Below, piece by piece: positions 27,262-36,980 of a DNA stretch of 64,000 nt. The DNA comes from Mangrovicoccus algicola. GTDB taxonomy: Bacteria; Pseudomonadota; Alphaproteobacteria; Rhodobacterales; Rhodobacteraceae. The DNA is taken from the NCBI RefSeq assembly GCF_014903745.1, contig NZ_JACVXA010000023.1, forward strand, positions 1 through 64,000. Reading direction: 5' to 3'. Numbering within the stretch: position 1 is the stretch's first letter; every line of letters begins with the position of its first letter. Under the pieces are notes generated by a model. That model did not search any database. It was not told the DNA's origin and saw only the letters and a list, made by a program, of their open reading frames with translations. Made by a program: the position numbers and the translations under genes.

Positions 27262-29730
27262 CTATCGGAGCTCTTCCGGGCGCAGCCAGACGGTGCCCTC
27301 GGCCCCGGCGCGGGCCAGGTCCAGATCCAGCGTCATGGGGATGTATTCGCCGCGGCGCCACAATTCGCCCAGGTCGTCGTAATGGCGCGACAGCGGGTGC
27401 CCCGACTGGCCGGTTGCAATCACGAACATGGAGGCATTGGGATCATTCAGGTCATAGACCCCACGATAGCCGGAGGCATGGACATTGGCAAACGGATCGG
27501 GCCCGGTTCCCGCCGTCTGGCCGCGCGCCAGGGTCTGGTCCCCGCCAGAGGTCGATTGCCGGATATTGACCAGCCAGTCCAGAACCGGCACCTGGCCCAG
27601 CACCGGGTGGTCATGCCGCGCCTCGTGGGCATCGCCCCAGCGCAGCGATTCCAGCGTGCCGCCATAGGTCTCGTCCAGCCAGACCAGCGCGTCGTCCAGC
27701 GACAGCCGCGCCATCTCGGCACAGGTCTCGGCGCGCCGGGACTGGACCACGTCGCACCAGGCCGCGGCGCCGTCCACGTTGCGGAACACCCTTTCCAGGA
27801 AAAGCGGTTCGACATGGGCGAATTGCGCGGCGAGCGGACCGCCAAGGTCATCCTCGATCAGCCGCTGCTGCAGCGCCCGCATCCAGGCCATGTAGATCAG
27901 GGGCTCGGGCAGATGCTCGTTCATCTCGCCATTCCAGTCGGCCAGCAGGTCCAGCGCCTGGCGGCGGCGGCGTCCGGGCGTGCCCTCGGCCGCGGCATCC
28001 GCGGTGTACCACAGATCCGCCGCCACCAGCGGCAGCAGCGTGCGCGCCGAAACCGAGACGGTATCCAGCTGCGCCTCGATGAAACTGTCGCGGGTATGGA
28101 CCTCGCGCGCCTGCATCAGCCTCTGCCAGCGCTGTACCCGCTGGGTGTCGCCCCAGGTGAAGCTGACATGGCGGGGGAAGGGCGCGTCGGTGAACCGGTT
28201 GTTGGTATTGCCCAGGATCCCGCCCGCGGGATCGAGGAAGCGCGGATTGTCCTCATAGGGCAGGGTGCCCTGCCAGCGGTTCTCGGCGATCCAGCCCCGC
28301 GACGGCAGCCGGCCCCGGGTCTCGTGACGGGGGTCGCGGGCGGGCTGGCGGCCGATCAGCTGCATCCCGATATGGTTGCGATCCGCCATCGTCAGCACCT
28401 GCGCCGGGGCGACGATGCCAGCGGCGGCCTCGGTCGCCTCGGCAACCGAGCGCGACCGCATCAGCGCCAGCGCCGCGCTCATCGTCGTGTCGGCCGGATC
28501 CAGAACGGTCCAGTTCAGCGACATGACATGGCCCGGCGGGGTGACGGCGGCCAGGTCATAGACGCTGCCGGGCAGGACCGGGCCGTTTTCCGTCCGCCTC
28601 AGGGTAAGCGTGCGCGGCGCGGCGTTCTTCACCCTCAGGATCACCTGTTCGGTTTCAAACGGCAACCACCCGTCGAGGCCGCGATACTGGCCGGAATCCT
28701 CGGGGTTCACCTCTTCGATATGCAGGTCCTGGTCGTCCAGATAGGCGCTGGTCAGGCCCCAGGCGAAATCGCCGTTCCGCCCGATGAAGACATTGGGCAT
28801 GCCGGGGATCGTGCCGCCGATCACCCCGCCCGACGGCAGCTGAAGCTCTGCCAGGTACCAGATCGAGGGCGCGGTCAGTTCCAGATGCGGGTCATTGGCC
28901 AGGATCGGCGCGCCGCTGGCAGAGCGCCCGCCCGCGGCCGCCCAGGCATTGGAGGCGCCCGCCGCGCCGGGGGCGGGCAGCGGCGACAGGAAGGCCTGCG
29001 CCAGATCGACAGGCGCATCGGGCATCGCGCCCGCAGGGAAAAGCGAGGCGAAATCGCCAAGCGCGGCAACGGCCTGCGGGCTTTCGGCCAGAAGATCGTC
29101 GACCCGGCCCGGCGGCAGGGCCAGCGCCACGCGGGCGCGCGTCACCTCGGCCGACAGATGCGTCGACAGCTGCAGCCCCATGAGTTTCATCACCGCAAGG
29201 CTGTCAGCCGGGCGCCAGCGCGCGACATCGGCCCCGAAGAGGAAGAATTCCGGCGCCCCGCGGCCGAGCGCCCGGTCGTTGACCTGGTCGATCCAGGCAT
29301 TCACCCCGGCGGCATAGGCCTCCAGCGCGCGGCGCGTCCGGGGCGTCTGGGCGGCAACGGAGGCCTCCGCCGCCCGGTACAGCCCCAGCCGCAGCAGAAG
29401 ATCGTCCAGCCCGGCGGTGCGTTCGCCGAACAGCTCGGACAGCCGCCCCTGGGCGGTCCGGCGGAACATGGTCATCTGCCAAAGCCGGTCCTGCGCATGG
29501 GCGAATCCCAGCCCGAAGAACACGTCTTCGTCGCTTTGGCCGACCACATGCGGCACGGCATAGGTGTCGCGCACGATCTCCACCGGCGCCGAGATCCCCG
29601 AAAGCGTGAAGCTGTCATCGTAATCGGGCAGGGAGCGCATCGCCAGGTACCAGGCCAGCGCCGCGATCGCGACCGCAAGCGCCGCCAGCGCTAGGAAGAG
29701 CCGCAGCCCCCAACGGAATACAAAACGCAT
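27262..29730 (-). CDS. Penicillin acylase family (Ntn-hydrolase) protein
   Basis: An 822-residue protein of the penicillin G/AHL acylase family, which hydrolyses amide bonds of beta-lactams, acyl-homoserine lactones or related molecules in the periplasm. It has one N-terminal membrane segment (about 8-28), the alpha-subunit motif F-G-L-G-F-A-H-A-Q-D-R-L-W-Q-M, and the autoproteolytic beta-subunit start G-A-S-N-A-W, with serine as the new N-terminal nucleophile; N-R in the T-N-N-R-F region is also present. The true substrate cannot be told from sequence. An HxlR regulator gene follows in the same direction. Confidence 0.93.
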   Translation of the reverse strand: MRFVFRWGLRLFLALAALAVAIAALAWYLAMRSLPDYDDSFTLSGISAPVEIVRDTYAVPHVVGQSDEDVFFGLGFAHAQDRLWQMTMFRRTAQGRLSELFGERTAGLDDLLLRLGLYRAAEASVAAQTPRTRRALEAYAAGVNAWIDQVNDRALGRGAPEFFLFGADVARWRPADSLAVMKLMGLQLSTHLSAEVTRARVALALPPGRVDDLLAESPQAVAALGDFASLFPAGAMPDAPVDLAQAFLSPLPAPGAAGASNAWAAAGGRSASGAPILANDPHLELTAPSIWYLAELQLPSGGVIGGTIPGMPNVFIGRNGDFAWGLTSAYLDDQDLHIEEVNPEDSGQYRGLDGWLPFETEQVILRVKNAAPRTLTLRRTENGPVLPGSVYDLAAVTPPGHVMSLNWTVLDPADTTMSAALALMRSRSVAEATEAAAGIVAPAQVLTMADRNHIGMQLIGRQPARDPRHETRGRLPSRGWIAENRWQGTLPYEDNPRFLDPAGGILGNTNNRFTDAPFPRHVSFTWGDTQRVQRWQRLMQAREVHTRDSFIEAQLDTVSVSARTLLPLVAADLWYTADAAAEGTPGRRRRQALDLLADWNGEMNEHLPEPLIYMAWMRALQQRLIEDDLGGPLAAQFAHVEPLFLERVFRNVDGAAAWCDVVQSRRAETCAEMARLSLDDALVWLDETYGGTLESLRWGDAHEARHDHPVLGQVPVLDWLVNIRQSTSGGDQTLARGQTAGTGPDPFANVHASGYRGVYDLNDPNASMFVIATGQSGHPLSRHYDDLGELWRRGEYIPMTLDLDLARAGAEGTVWLRPEELR

Positions 29731-29786
29731 GCGTCCTCACCTCAGGATGCGGGGGTGCCCCCCCGGGCCGGGGAGACCAGCGCCCC

Positions 29787-29803
29787 GGTTGCAGATTGAA
29801 ACC
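29787..29803. repeat. GGTTGC-N5-GAAACC dyad
   Basis: One copy of the dispersed dyad with one right-arm mismatch and spacer AGATT. It lies 20 bases beyond the stop of the SYLF gene, upstream of the acylase gene. Confidence 0.6.
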
Positions 29804-29822
29804 GTCGAGACCCGCAGGCGGC

Positions 29823-30389
29823 CTAGCGCAGGATGCGGGTGTATTTAGTGCCTGCCAGCGTCGCCGCGGCGCGCAGCCCGGCCTGGGCGAAAAGGATCGC
29901 GACGACCGGCTTGCCGCTGACGCTGGTGGAGGCCGAGAGGTTGCCGCCCTGCTTGTCCAGCGTGTATTCGGCATCGGCCCCGCCCGACCAGCCCGGCGAG
30001 GTGCGGAATTCGCGCAGCGCCTCGGGGGTCAGGAAGAACAGGACATGCGCATATTGCTGCGCCCCGATCTGGAAGCCGAAGCTGGCCTGGGTCGCGGAAT
30101 AGTAATCTACCGTCGCATCGCCGATCACCAGCGCGCCCTCGCCATAGCCGCCGCCGATGATGAACCCGGCCTCGCCCATCAGCGGCATGACCAGCATGCC
30201 CGAGGATTTCGCCGCCAGGTCGCGGGTTTCGGGGTAGTTCGCGTACATGTAGGCCAGGGTCTGGCGCACGCGCTGGTCGATCACGCCCGCCCCGTTCGTG
30301 CCCACGGAATTGTCGCAGGCCGCCAGCAGCGCGGCGCCCCCTGCAAGAACGCCCCGCCCCAGAAGGCTCCGTCGCGTCGGATTCATCAT
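29823..30389 (-). CDS. SYLF (Ysc84-like) domain lipoprotein
   Basis: A 188-residue protein with a lipoprotein signal (T-R-R-S-L-L-G followed by A-L-L-A-A-C) and a Ysc84/SYLF domain: K-S-S-G-M-L-V-M-P, G-F-I-I-G-G-G-Y-G-E-G, S-F-G-F-Q-I-G-A-Q. SYLF domains bind phosphoinositides in eukaryotes; in bacteria the role is unknown. The lipobox places it on a periplasm-facing membrane. GAGG precedes tandem ATGs at 30389 and 30386; either could be used. Confidence 0.88.
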   Translation of the reverse strand: MMNPTRRSLLGRGVLAGGAALLAACDNSVGTNGAGVIDQRVRQTLAYMYANYPETRDLAAKSSGMLVMPLMGEAGFIIGGGYGEGALVIGDATVDYYSATQASFGFQIGAQQYAHVLFFLTPEALREFRTSPGWSGGADAEYTLDKQGGNLSASTSVSGKPVVAILFAQAGLRAAATLAGTKYTRILR

Positions 30390-30517
30390 GCTCGCCTCAT
30401 CTGTCCCGGACCCGTCGCGGATCCTGCCTGCCACCATGCGCCTTGCCGACGCTTTTCGCGGCGCAGTCTAGGCGAAGGTGCGGGCAATGTCATGGCCAAT
30501 GCGCCTGCCGCCCCGGC

Positions 30518-31516
30518 TCAGGCCGAAAGCAGCCGGGCGACGCGCGGCGCGAAATAGGTCAGAACCCCGTCGCAGCCCGCGCGCTTGAACGCCGCCAGGC
30601 TTTCCAGCATCACCTTCTCGCCGTCGATCCAGCCATTGCGGGCCGCCGCCTCGATCATCGCGTATTCGCCCGAGACCTGATAGGCGAAGGTCGGCACGCC
30701 GAATTCGGATTTCACCCGGTGGCAGACATCCAGATAGGGCTGGCCGGGCTTGACCATCACCATGTCGGCGCCTTCCTCCAGGTCGCGGGCGATCATGCGC
30801 ATCGCCTCGTCGCTATTGCCCGGATCCATCTGGTAGGTCTTCTTGTCGCCCTTCAGCGCGCCCGCCGCCCCCACCGCATCGCGGAACGGGCCGTAATAGG
30901 CCGAGGCATATTTGGCCGAATAGCTCATGATCGCGACATCCTGCCAGCCGCCGGCCTCCAGCGCGTCGCGGATCGCGCCGATGCGCCCGTCCATCATGTC
31001 CGAGGGCCCCAGGATATCGGCCCCCGCCTCGGCCTGGGCCAGCGCCATGCGCACCAGCGCCACCACCGTCTCGTCATTGACCACGCGCCCGTCGCGGACG
31101 ATGCCGTCATGGCCGTTGCTGTTATAGGGATCCAGCGCGATATCGGTCATGATCGCCAGATCCGGCACCGCCGCCTTGATCGCGCGGATCGCGCGGTTGG
31201 CGATGTTGCCGGGGTTCCAGGCCTCCTCGCAGGCGGGAGTCTTCAGCGACGGGTCGGTATAGGGAAAGATGCAGATCGCCGGGATACCCAGCGCCGCCGC
31301 CCCCTCGGCCGCGGCCACGGCGCGGTCGACCGAATAGCGCAGCACGCCGGGCATGGACTCCACCGGCTCCTCGATATTCTCGCCCTCGCGCACGAAGATC
31401 GGCCAGATCAGGTCGCCGGTGCCCAGCGTGGTTTCGCGGACCATGGCGCGCAGCGCCTCGGAACGGCGGGTGCGGCGGGGACGGCTGCGCATCTGGAAGG
31501 CGTGGGGGCTGGTCAT
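30518..31516 (-). CDS. hemB: Delta-aminolevulinic acid dehydratase (Mg/metal-independent type)
   Basis: A 332-residue porphobilinogen synthase, second step of tetrapyrrole synthesis in alphaproteobacteria. Active-site lysines lie in M-S-Y-S-A-K-Y-A-S and V-M-V-K-P-G. The position of the zinc-binding cysteine cluster reads D-I-A-L-D-P-Y-N-S-N-G-H-D-G, with Ala and Asp instead of Cys, so this is the Mg-type enzyme not dependent on active-site zinc. The ATG at 31516 is chosen on homology. It diverges from the membrane protein gene at 31617. Confidence 0.97.
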   Translation of the reverse strand: MTSPHAFQMRSRPRRTRRSEALRAMVRETTLGTGDLIWPIFVREGENIEEPVESMPGVLRYSVDRAVAAAEGAAALGIPAICIFPYTDPSLKTPACEEAWNPGNIANRAIRAIKAAVPDLAIMTDIALDPYNSNGHDGIVRDGRVVNDETVVALVRMALAQAEAGADILGPSDMMDGRIGAIRDALEAGGWQDVAIMSYSAKYASAYYGPFRDAVGAAGALKGDKKTYQMDPGNSDEAMRMIARDLEEGADMVMVKPGQPYLDVCHRVKSEFGVPTFAYQVSGEYAMIEAAARNGWIDGEKVMLESLAAFKRAGCDGVLTYFAPRVARLLSA

Positions 31517-31616
31517 CTCGGACTCCGGCTGGAACGGTGCATCCGAGTGCCACGGATCGCCGCGCATCTCAAGGCTGGCCCTCGCCGCCGCTTGGGGGTA
31601 GCACCGTCACACCTGT

Positions 31617-32147
31617 GTGACGATCCGGAGCCTGCCGCCCGTGCCCCCGAGCCCATTCGAGCTGATCAGTACCGCCGCCTTTTCCAACCTCTGGTACTGG
31701 GTCACGGTGGCCCTTCTTTGGGCCCGCGTGGCGCAGGCGCCGATGGGGATCCCGCTGGATCAATGCGACCGCGCGCTGGCGGCGGGGGACGAGGCCGGGG
31801 CGGCGGCGCTGTTGCGGGCAGGCGTCGCGCGGGCCCTGGCGCCGTCGCGGCGGGCCCGGCTGTGGATGGTCGGGCTGTGGGCCTGCGCGCTGACGCTTCT
31901 TCTGGGGCTGGCGGCGCTCGGGTCGGAACTGGCCCAGGCGCTGTTCCTCCTGGCCGCGCCCCTGGCGCTGGCGCAGGGCATGATCCTCGGGACGGCGATG
32001 CGCATGGCCTCCGCAACCGGAGAGCCACCGGCGCTGGCGGTGCTGGTGCGGCGCCTGAGGATCAGGCTGCAACTGCTTGCGCTGGCCTCCATCTTCGTGT
32101 CTGCCGTCTTCGGCATGAACCAGGTCCTGGCACGGGCCTATTTCTGA
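31617..32147 (+). CDS. Membrane protein of the family labelled 'component of SufBCD complex'
   Basis: A 176-residue inner-membrane protein with hydrophobic segments around 20-40, 85-105, 108-128 and 150-170. The F-S-N-L-W-Y-W-V-T-V-A-L-L-W start and the C-terminal A-S-I-F-V-S-A-V-F-G-M match a Rhodobacterales family usually carrying that label. No suf genes are near, and the label gives no proven function. The GTG at 31617 has no good ribosome site and the start is uncertain; a second GTG lies at 31641. It precedes mfd by 28 bases. Confidence 0.65.
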   Translation: MTIRSLPPVPPSPFELISTAAFSNLWYWVTVALLWARVAQAPMGIPLDQCDRALAAGDEAGAAALLRAGVARALAPSRRARLWMVGLWACALTLLLGLAALGSELAQALFLLAAPLALAQGMILGTAMRMASATGEPPALAVLVRRLRIRLQLLALASIFVSAVFGMNQVLARAYF

Positions 32148-32175
32148 GAGCCGCCCGGCGAAGGAGGTTTCCCCG

Positions 32176-35100
32176 ATGAGCGATGCCAAACACGTGACCG
32201 TCGGCGGCGCACCCGAGGGGTTCGATGCCCGCCTGGTGCTGCGCGAGATGGACCGTTCGGGCGGGCCGGTCCTGCATGTCTCGCGCGACGACAAGCGCAT
32301 GGATGCGATGCGCGCGGCGCTGGCCTTCTTCGCGCCGGACCTGCCGGTCTTCGCCTTTCCCGCCTGGGACTGCCTGCCCTTCGACCGGGTCTCGCCCAAT
32401 CCCGACATCACCGCGGCGCGGATGGCGACCCTGGCGGGGCTGGTCCATGGCATGCCCGCGCGGTTCGTGATCCTCTCGACGCTGAATGCCGTCACCCAGA
32501 AGATCCCCGCCCGCGCCGTTCTGCGCGAGGCGGCCTTCACCGCGCGGGTCGGGCACCGGATCGACGAGGCGGGGCTGAAACGGTTCCTCGTGCGGATGGG
32601 CTTCACCCAGTCGCCGACGGTGATGGAGCCCGGCGATTACGCGGTGCGCGGCGGCATCATCGACATCTATCCGCCGGGCGATGGCGGGCCGGTGCGGCTG
32701 GATCTGTTCGGCGACACGCTGGACTCGGCCCGGCGCTTCGATCCGGTCAGCCAGCGCACGACCGAGACGCTCAAGGAGGTGGAGCTGGCGCCGGTCTCCG
32801 AGATCATCCTCGACGAGGCGGCGATCACCCGGTTCCGGCAGAATTACCGCATCGAGTTCGGTGCCGCGGGCAGCGACGATCCGCTTTACGAGGCGATCAG
32901 CGCGGGGCGCAAGCACCAGGGGGCGGAACATTGGCTGCCCTTCTTCCATGACGGTCTGGAAACGCTCTTCGACTATCTGCCCGGCGCCAGCATCCTTCTG
33001 GACGACCAGTTCGATGCCGCGCGCCTGTCGCGCTGGGACACCATTGCCGATCAATACGACACGCGCCGCGAGGCGATGGGCGACCGCAAGCGCATGTCCT
33101 CGGTCTACAAGCCCTGTCCGCCGGGGCTGCTTTATCTCGACGATCCGGAGTTTCAATCTGCAACTGCCGACCGGCGCGTGATGCGGCTCAGCCCGCTGCC
33201 GCAATCGACCGGCCCGGGCGTGATCGATGCGGGGGGCCGCATCGGCCGCAATTTCTCGCCCGAACGTCAGATGGAGAATGTAAGCCTTTTCAAGACTCTG
33301 TCAGACCATCTTAAGGCAAGGCAAAAGGCCGGTCCGGTGATCGTCGCCAGCTATTCCGAGGGCGCGCGCGAAAGGCTCAAGGGCCTCCTGGAGGATGAGG
33401 GCCTGATCGATGCGAAGGAAATCAATGATTTCCGGGCCGTTTCTCAGGCAGAAAAGACCGTCAGCCTGGCGGTCTGGGCGCTGGAACACGGGTTCGAGGC
33501 CGAGGGGCTGACCGTTGTCTCGGAACAGGACGTGCTGGGCGACCGGCTGATCCGTGCGCCGAAAAAACGCAAGCGGGCCGAGAACTTCCTGACCGAACTT
33601 CAGACGCTTTCGCCGGGCGACCTGGTCGTGCATGTCGAACATGGCGTCGGCCGCTACCAAGGGCTGGAGGTCATCACCACGCTGGGCGCGGCGCATGAGA
33701 TGATCCATATCGACTACGCCGAGGCCGCGCGGCTCTACCTGCCGGTGGAGAATATCGAGCTGCTTTCGCGCTATGGTCATGAGGACGGGCTTCTGGACCG
33801 GCTGGGCGGCGGCGCCTGGCAGGCCAAGAAGGCGCGGATGAAGGAGCGGATCAAGGAGATCGCCGACCGCCTGATCCGCATCGCCGCCGAACGTGAATTG
33901 CGCAAGGCGCCGATCCTGGCCGCGCCGGACGACATGTGGGACGCGTTCTGCGCGCGCTTCCCCTATGCCGAGACCGATGACCAGCTGCGCGCCATCGAGG
34001 ATACGCTGGACGACCTGGAACGCGGGCGGCCTATGGACCGGCTGGTCTGCGGCGATGTCGGCTTCGGCAAGACCGAGGTGGCGATGCGCGCGGCCTTCGT
34101 CGCGGCGATGGGCGGCCAGCAGGTGGCGGTGATCGCGCCGACGACGCTGCTGGCGCGCCAGCATGCGCGCGCCTTCGAGGAACGGTTCCGCGGCTTTCCG
34201 CTGGAGGTGCGGCAGCTGTCGCGCTTCGTCTCCGCCAAGGAGGCCGCCGCCACGCGCAAGGGCCTGGCCGAGGGGACGGTCGATATCGTCATCGGCACCC
34301 ATGCGGTGCTGGCCAAGCAGGTGAAATTCCACAATCTCGGCATGCTGGTCATCGACGAGGAACAGCGCTTCGGCGTCACCCACAAGGAACGGCTGAAATC
34401 GCTGCGCTCGAACATCCACGTGCTGACCCTGACCGCGACGCCGATCCCGCGCACGCTGCAGATGAGCCTCTCGGGGGTGCGCGACCTGTCGATCATCGGC
34501 ACGCCCCCCGTCGATCGCCTGGCCATCCGCACCTATGTCAGCGAATTCGACCCCGTCACCGTGCGCGAGGCGCTTCTGCGCGAACATTACCGCGGCGGGC
34601 AGAGCTTCTTCGTGGTGCCGCGCGTCGCCGACATCCCCGAAATCGAAGAATTCCTGCGCGAACAGGTGCCGGAGGTCAGTTTCGTCATCGCCCATGGGCA
34701 ACTGGCGGCAGGCGAGCTGGATGACCGGATGAACGCCTTCTATGACGGCAAGTTCGACGTGCTGCTGGCCACCACCATCGTCGAGTCGGGCCTGGACATC
34801 CCCACGGCCAACACGATGATCGTGCATCGCGCCGACATGTTCGGGCTGGCGCAGCTGTACCAGATCCGCGGGCGCGTCGGCCGGTCCAAGACCCGCGCCT
34901 ATGCCTATATGACGACCAAGCCGCGGATGAAGCTGACCCCCGCTGCCGAGAAGCGGCTGCGCGTTCTGGGATCGCTGGACAGCCTGGGCGCGGGCTTTAC
35001 CCTGGCCTCGCAAGACCTTGATATCCGGGGTGCAGGCAACCTGATCGGCGAGGAGCAGTCCGGCCAGATCAAGGAGGTCGGCTACGAGCTGTACCAGCAC

Positions 35101-35637
35101 ATGCTGGAGGAGGCGGTGACCAAGATCCGCTCGGGCGAGGCGGAGGCGGTGCTGGAGGATGACGGCCAGTGGTCGCCGCAGATCAATCTCGGCGTGCCGG
35201 TCCTGATCCCCGAAACGTATGTGCCCGACCTCGATGTCCGGCTGGGCCTCTACCGGCGCCTCTCGGGGCTGACCACCAAGGTGGAGCTGGAAGGCTTCGC
35301 CGCCGAGCTGATCGACCGCTTCGGCAAGCTGCCGCGCGAGGTCAACACGCTGCTTCTGGTCGTGCGGATCAAGGCGGAATGCAAGAAGGCGGCGATCGCC
35401 AAGCTCGATGGCGGGCCCAAGGGCGTGACCATCCAGTTCCACAACGACAAGTACCCCAATCCCGGCGGCCTGGTCGAATACGTGCAGTCCGAGAAGGGGC
35501 TGGCCAGGATCAAGGAGAACAAGATCGTCGTGCGCCGCGACTGGGACAGGGCCAGCGAGAGGATCAAGGGCGCCTTCGCCATTGCCCGCGACCTGGCGCA
35601 GCGTGTCCGCACGGAGACCCCGAAGAAGGGGGCATGA
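32176..35637 (+). CDS. mfd: Transcription-repair coupling factor
   Basis: An 1153-residue DNA translocase that removes RNA polymerase stalled at lesions and recruits UvrA. The UvrB-like N-terminal module covers about 1-350, the CarD-like RNA-polymerase interaction domain is near 475-560 (P-G-D-L-V-V-H-V-E-H-G-V-G-R-Y), the helicase core has Walker A G-D-V-G-F-G-K-T-E near 625, D-E-E-Q-R-F-G-V and T-A-T-P-I-P-R-T-L, and the C-terminal TRCF domain ends the protein. Length and order are typical. GAAGGAGG precedes the ATG. Confidence 0.98.
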   Translation: MSDAKHVTVGGAPEGFDARLVLREMDRSGGPVLHVSRDDKRMDAMRAALAFFAPDLPVFAFPAWDCLPFDRVSPNPDITAARMATLAGLVHGMPARFVILSTLNAVTQKIPARAVLREAAFTARVGHRIDEAGLKRFLVRMGFTQSPTVMEPGDYAVRGGIIDIYPPGDGGPVRLDLFGDTLDSARRFDPVSQRTTETLKEVELAPVSEIILDEAAITRFRQNYRIEFGAAGSDDPLYEAISAGRKHQGAEHWLPFFHDGLETLFDYLPGASILLDDQFDAARLSRWDTIADQYDTRREAMGDRKRMSSVYKPCPPGLLYLDDPEFQSATADRRVMRLSPLPQSTGPGVIDAGGRIGRNFSPERQMENVSLFKTLSDHLKARQKAGPVIVASYSEGARERLKGLLEDEGLIDAKEINDFRAVSQAEKTVSLAVWALEHGFEAEGLTVVSEQDVLGDRLIRAPKKRKRAENFLTELQTLSPGDLVVHVEHGVGRYQGLEVITTLGAAHEMIHIDYAEAARLYLPVENIELLSRYGHEDGLLDRLGGGAWQAKKARMKERIKEIADRLIRIAAERELRKAPILAAPDDMWDAFCARFPYAETDDQLRAIEDTLDDLERGRPMDRLVCGDVGFGKTEVAMRAAFVAAMGGQQVAVIAPTTLLARQHARAFEERFRGFPLEVRQLSRFVSAKEAAATRKGLAEGTVDIVIGTHAVLAKQVKFHNLGMLVIDEEQRFGVTHKERLKSLRSNIHVLTLTATPIPRTLQMSLSGVRDLSIIGTPPVDRLAIRTYVSEFDPVTVREALLREHYRGGQSFFVVPRVADIPEIEEFLREQVPEVSFVIAHGQLAAGELDDRMNAFYDGKFDVLLATTIVESGLDIPTANTMIVHRADMFGLAQLYQIRGRVGRSKTRAYAYMTTKPRMKLTPAAEKRLRVLGSLDSLGAGFTLASQDLDIRGAGNLIGEEQSGQIKEVGYELYQHMLEEAVTKIRSGEAEAVLEDDGQWSPQINLGVPVLIPETYVPDLDVRLGLYRRLSGLTTKVELEGFAAELIDRFGKLPREVNTLLLVVRIKAECKKAAIAKLDGGPKGVTIQFHNDKYPNPGGLVEYVQSEKGLARIKENKIVVRRDWDRASERIKGAFAIARDLAQRVRTETPKKGA

Positions 35638-35665
35638 AAAAAGGCCGGAGCGGGGCTCCGGCCTT
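35637..35665 (-). terminator. Intrinsic terminator of the Bcr/CflA gene (minus strand)
   Basis: An 11-base-pair stem, AAGGCCGGAGC with a three-base loop, lies just after the mfd stop. The T tract (six bases) follows only on the minus strand, so its main job is to end transcription of the MFS gene, 25 bases beyond that gene's stop. Confidence 0.8.
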
Positions 35666-35689
35666 GGCGTTCCGTCTGGGCGGCGCGGG

Positions 35690-36913
35690 TCAGGCGGCGC
35701 TGCGCCGGGTGTCGTAGGCGCGTCCCGACAGCATGATCCGTGCGAAGATCATGAAACCGAAGATGCAGGTGACCAGCGGGATCTGCGTGCCGTCGAAACT
35801 GGCCGAGGCCGGGATCGCCACCAGCGCGCCCAGAAGCGTCGAGATCGCCGCGATCAGCGACGAGGCCATGCCCGCGACATGGCCCAGCGGTTCCATCACC
35901 AGCGCGTTGAGATTGCCCATGCTGAGACCCATGGTCATGAAGATCGTCACCTGCCACAGGAAATAGGGCAGCAGCAGGTCCACCGGCAGGACTCCGGTCT
36001 TCAGCGCCAGCAGATAGGCGCCGGACAGGACCAGCTGCGCGGTCATCGCCAGGCTGGCGATGCGGTGCATGCCGTATTTCATCACGATGCGCGAATTGAT
36101 CATCGGCGCGATCAGCGCCGAGATCGCCGCGGCGCCGAACCACAGCGGAAACTGCGCGCCCAGTCCCAGCGTCTGCTCGAAGACCAGTTCCGTCGAGGAG
36201 ATGTTGGTCAGCATCATGGCAAAGCAGCAGCTCATCGCCAGGACGGTGCGGCGCACCATGGGGATGGACACGATTTCCACGAAGGCCGCGCGCATCACCG
36301 GGATCCGGATCGGGCGGCGGTTCTCCGGCGGCAGGGTCTCGGGCTGGCGCAGCATGAACCAGGTCATCACGATGGCCGAGAAGATCAGGAAGGACAGGAA
36401 GACCGACCGCCAGCCGCCGATCCAGATGATGCCCTGGCCGATGGAGGGCGCGATGGCGGGAAAGACCATGAAGACGGTGATGATCAGCGAGGTGATCTGG
36501 GCCATGGCGCGCCCCGAGAACCGGTCGCGCACCATCGCCATGGCGACCACCCGGCTGCCCGAGGCGCCCAAGCCCTGGATTAGCCGCGCCGCCAGGATCA
36601 GTTCCAGCGACGGGGCCAGCCAGGCAAGGAGCGCGCCGAGCGCGTAGATCCCGCCGCAGGCGATCACCAGCGGACGGCGCCCCCAGGCATCCGAAAGCGG
36701 CCCGGTGAAGAAGGTGCCGATCCCCATGCCGATCATGAAGACGATGATGACCAGCTGGGCCCGCACCGGCGCCTCGGGCGACAGGGTCTGGCCCATCTCG
36801 CTGAGCGCCGGCAGCATGGCATCCACGGAAAACGCATTCGTGGCCATCATCATGGCCATGAGCGCGACGAACTCGCCCCTGGAGGGCTGCGACTCGGAAG
36901 ATTTCACAGACAT
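35690..36913 (-). CDS. Bcr/CflA-type MFS drug exporter
   Basis: A 407-residue inner-membrane transporter with 12 predicted membrane segments. The early M-L-P-A-L segment, MFS motif A as G-P-L-S-D-A-W-G-R-R-P and motif C-like G-L-G-A-S-G-S-R-V place it in the Bcr/CflA drug:proton antiporter subfamily. The exported compound is unknown. It is transcribed alone or after the DsbA-like gene, 67 bases upstream. Confidence 0.9.
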   Translation of the reverse strand: MSVKSSESQPSRGEFVALMAMMMATNAFSVDAMLPALSEMGQTLSPEAPVRAQLVIIVFMIGMGIGTFFTGPLSDAWGRRPLVIACGGIYALGALLAWLAPSLELILAARLIQGLGASGSRVVAMAMVRDRFSGRAMAQITSLIITVFMVFPAIAPSIGQGIIWIGGWRSVFLSFLIFSAIVMTWFMLRQPETLPPENRRPIRIPVMRAAFVEIVSIPMVRRTVLAMSCCFAMMLTNISSTELVFEQTLGLGAQFPLWFGAAAISALIAPMINSRIVMKYGMHRIASLAMTAQLVLSGAYLLALKTGVLPVDLLLPYFLWQVTIFMTMGLSMGNLNALVMEPLGHVAGMASSLIAAISTLLGALVAIPASASFDGTQIPLVTCIFGFMIFARIMLSGRAYDTRRSAA

Positions 36914-36980
36914 GATCGCCCTTTAGGGGCACGATCCCCGCCTGTCACCCGGTATTTGCGTGCGCCAGCGCGCAGTCCGC

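Noticed and set aside
27259-29694. 811-codon plus-strand frame opposite the acylase gene
   Set aside because: Shadow of a well-supported hydrolase gene with signal anchor and catalytic motif.
35641-35665. Hairpin after mfd as the mfd terminator
   Set aside because: There is no T tract on the plus strand; the six A residues before the stem make it a minus-strand terminator.
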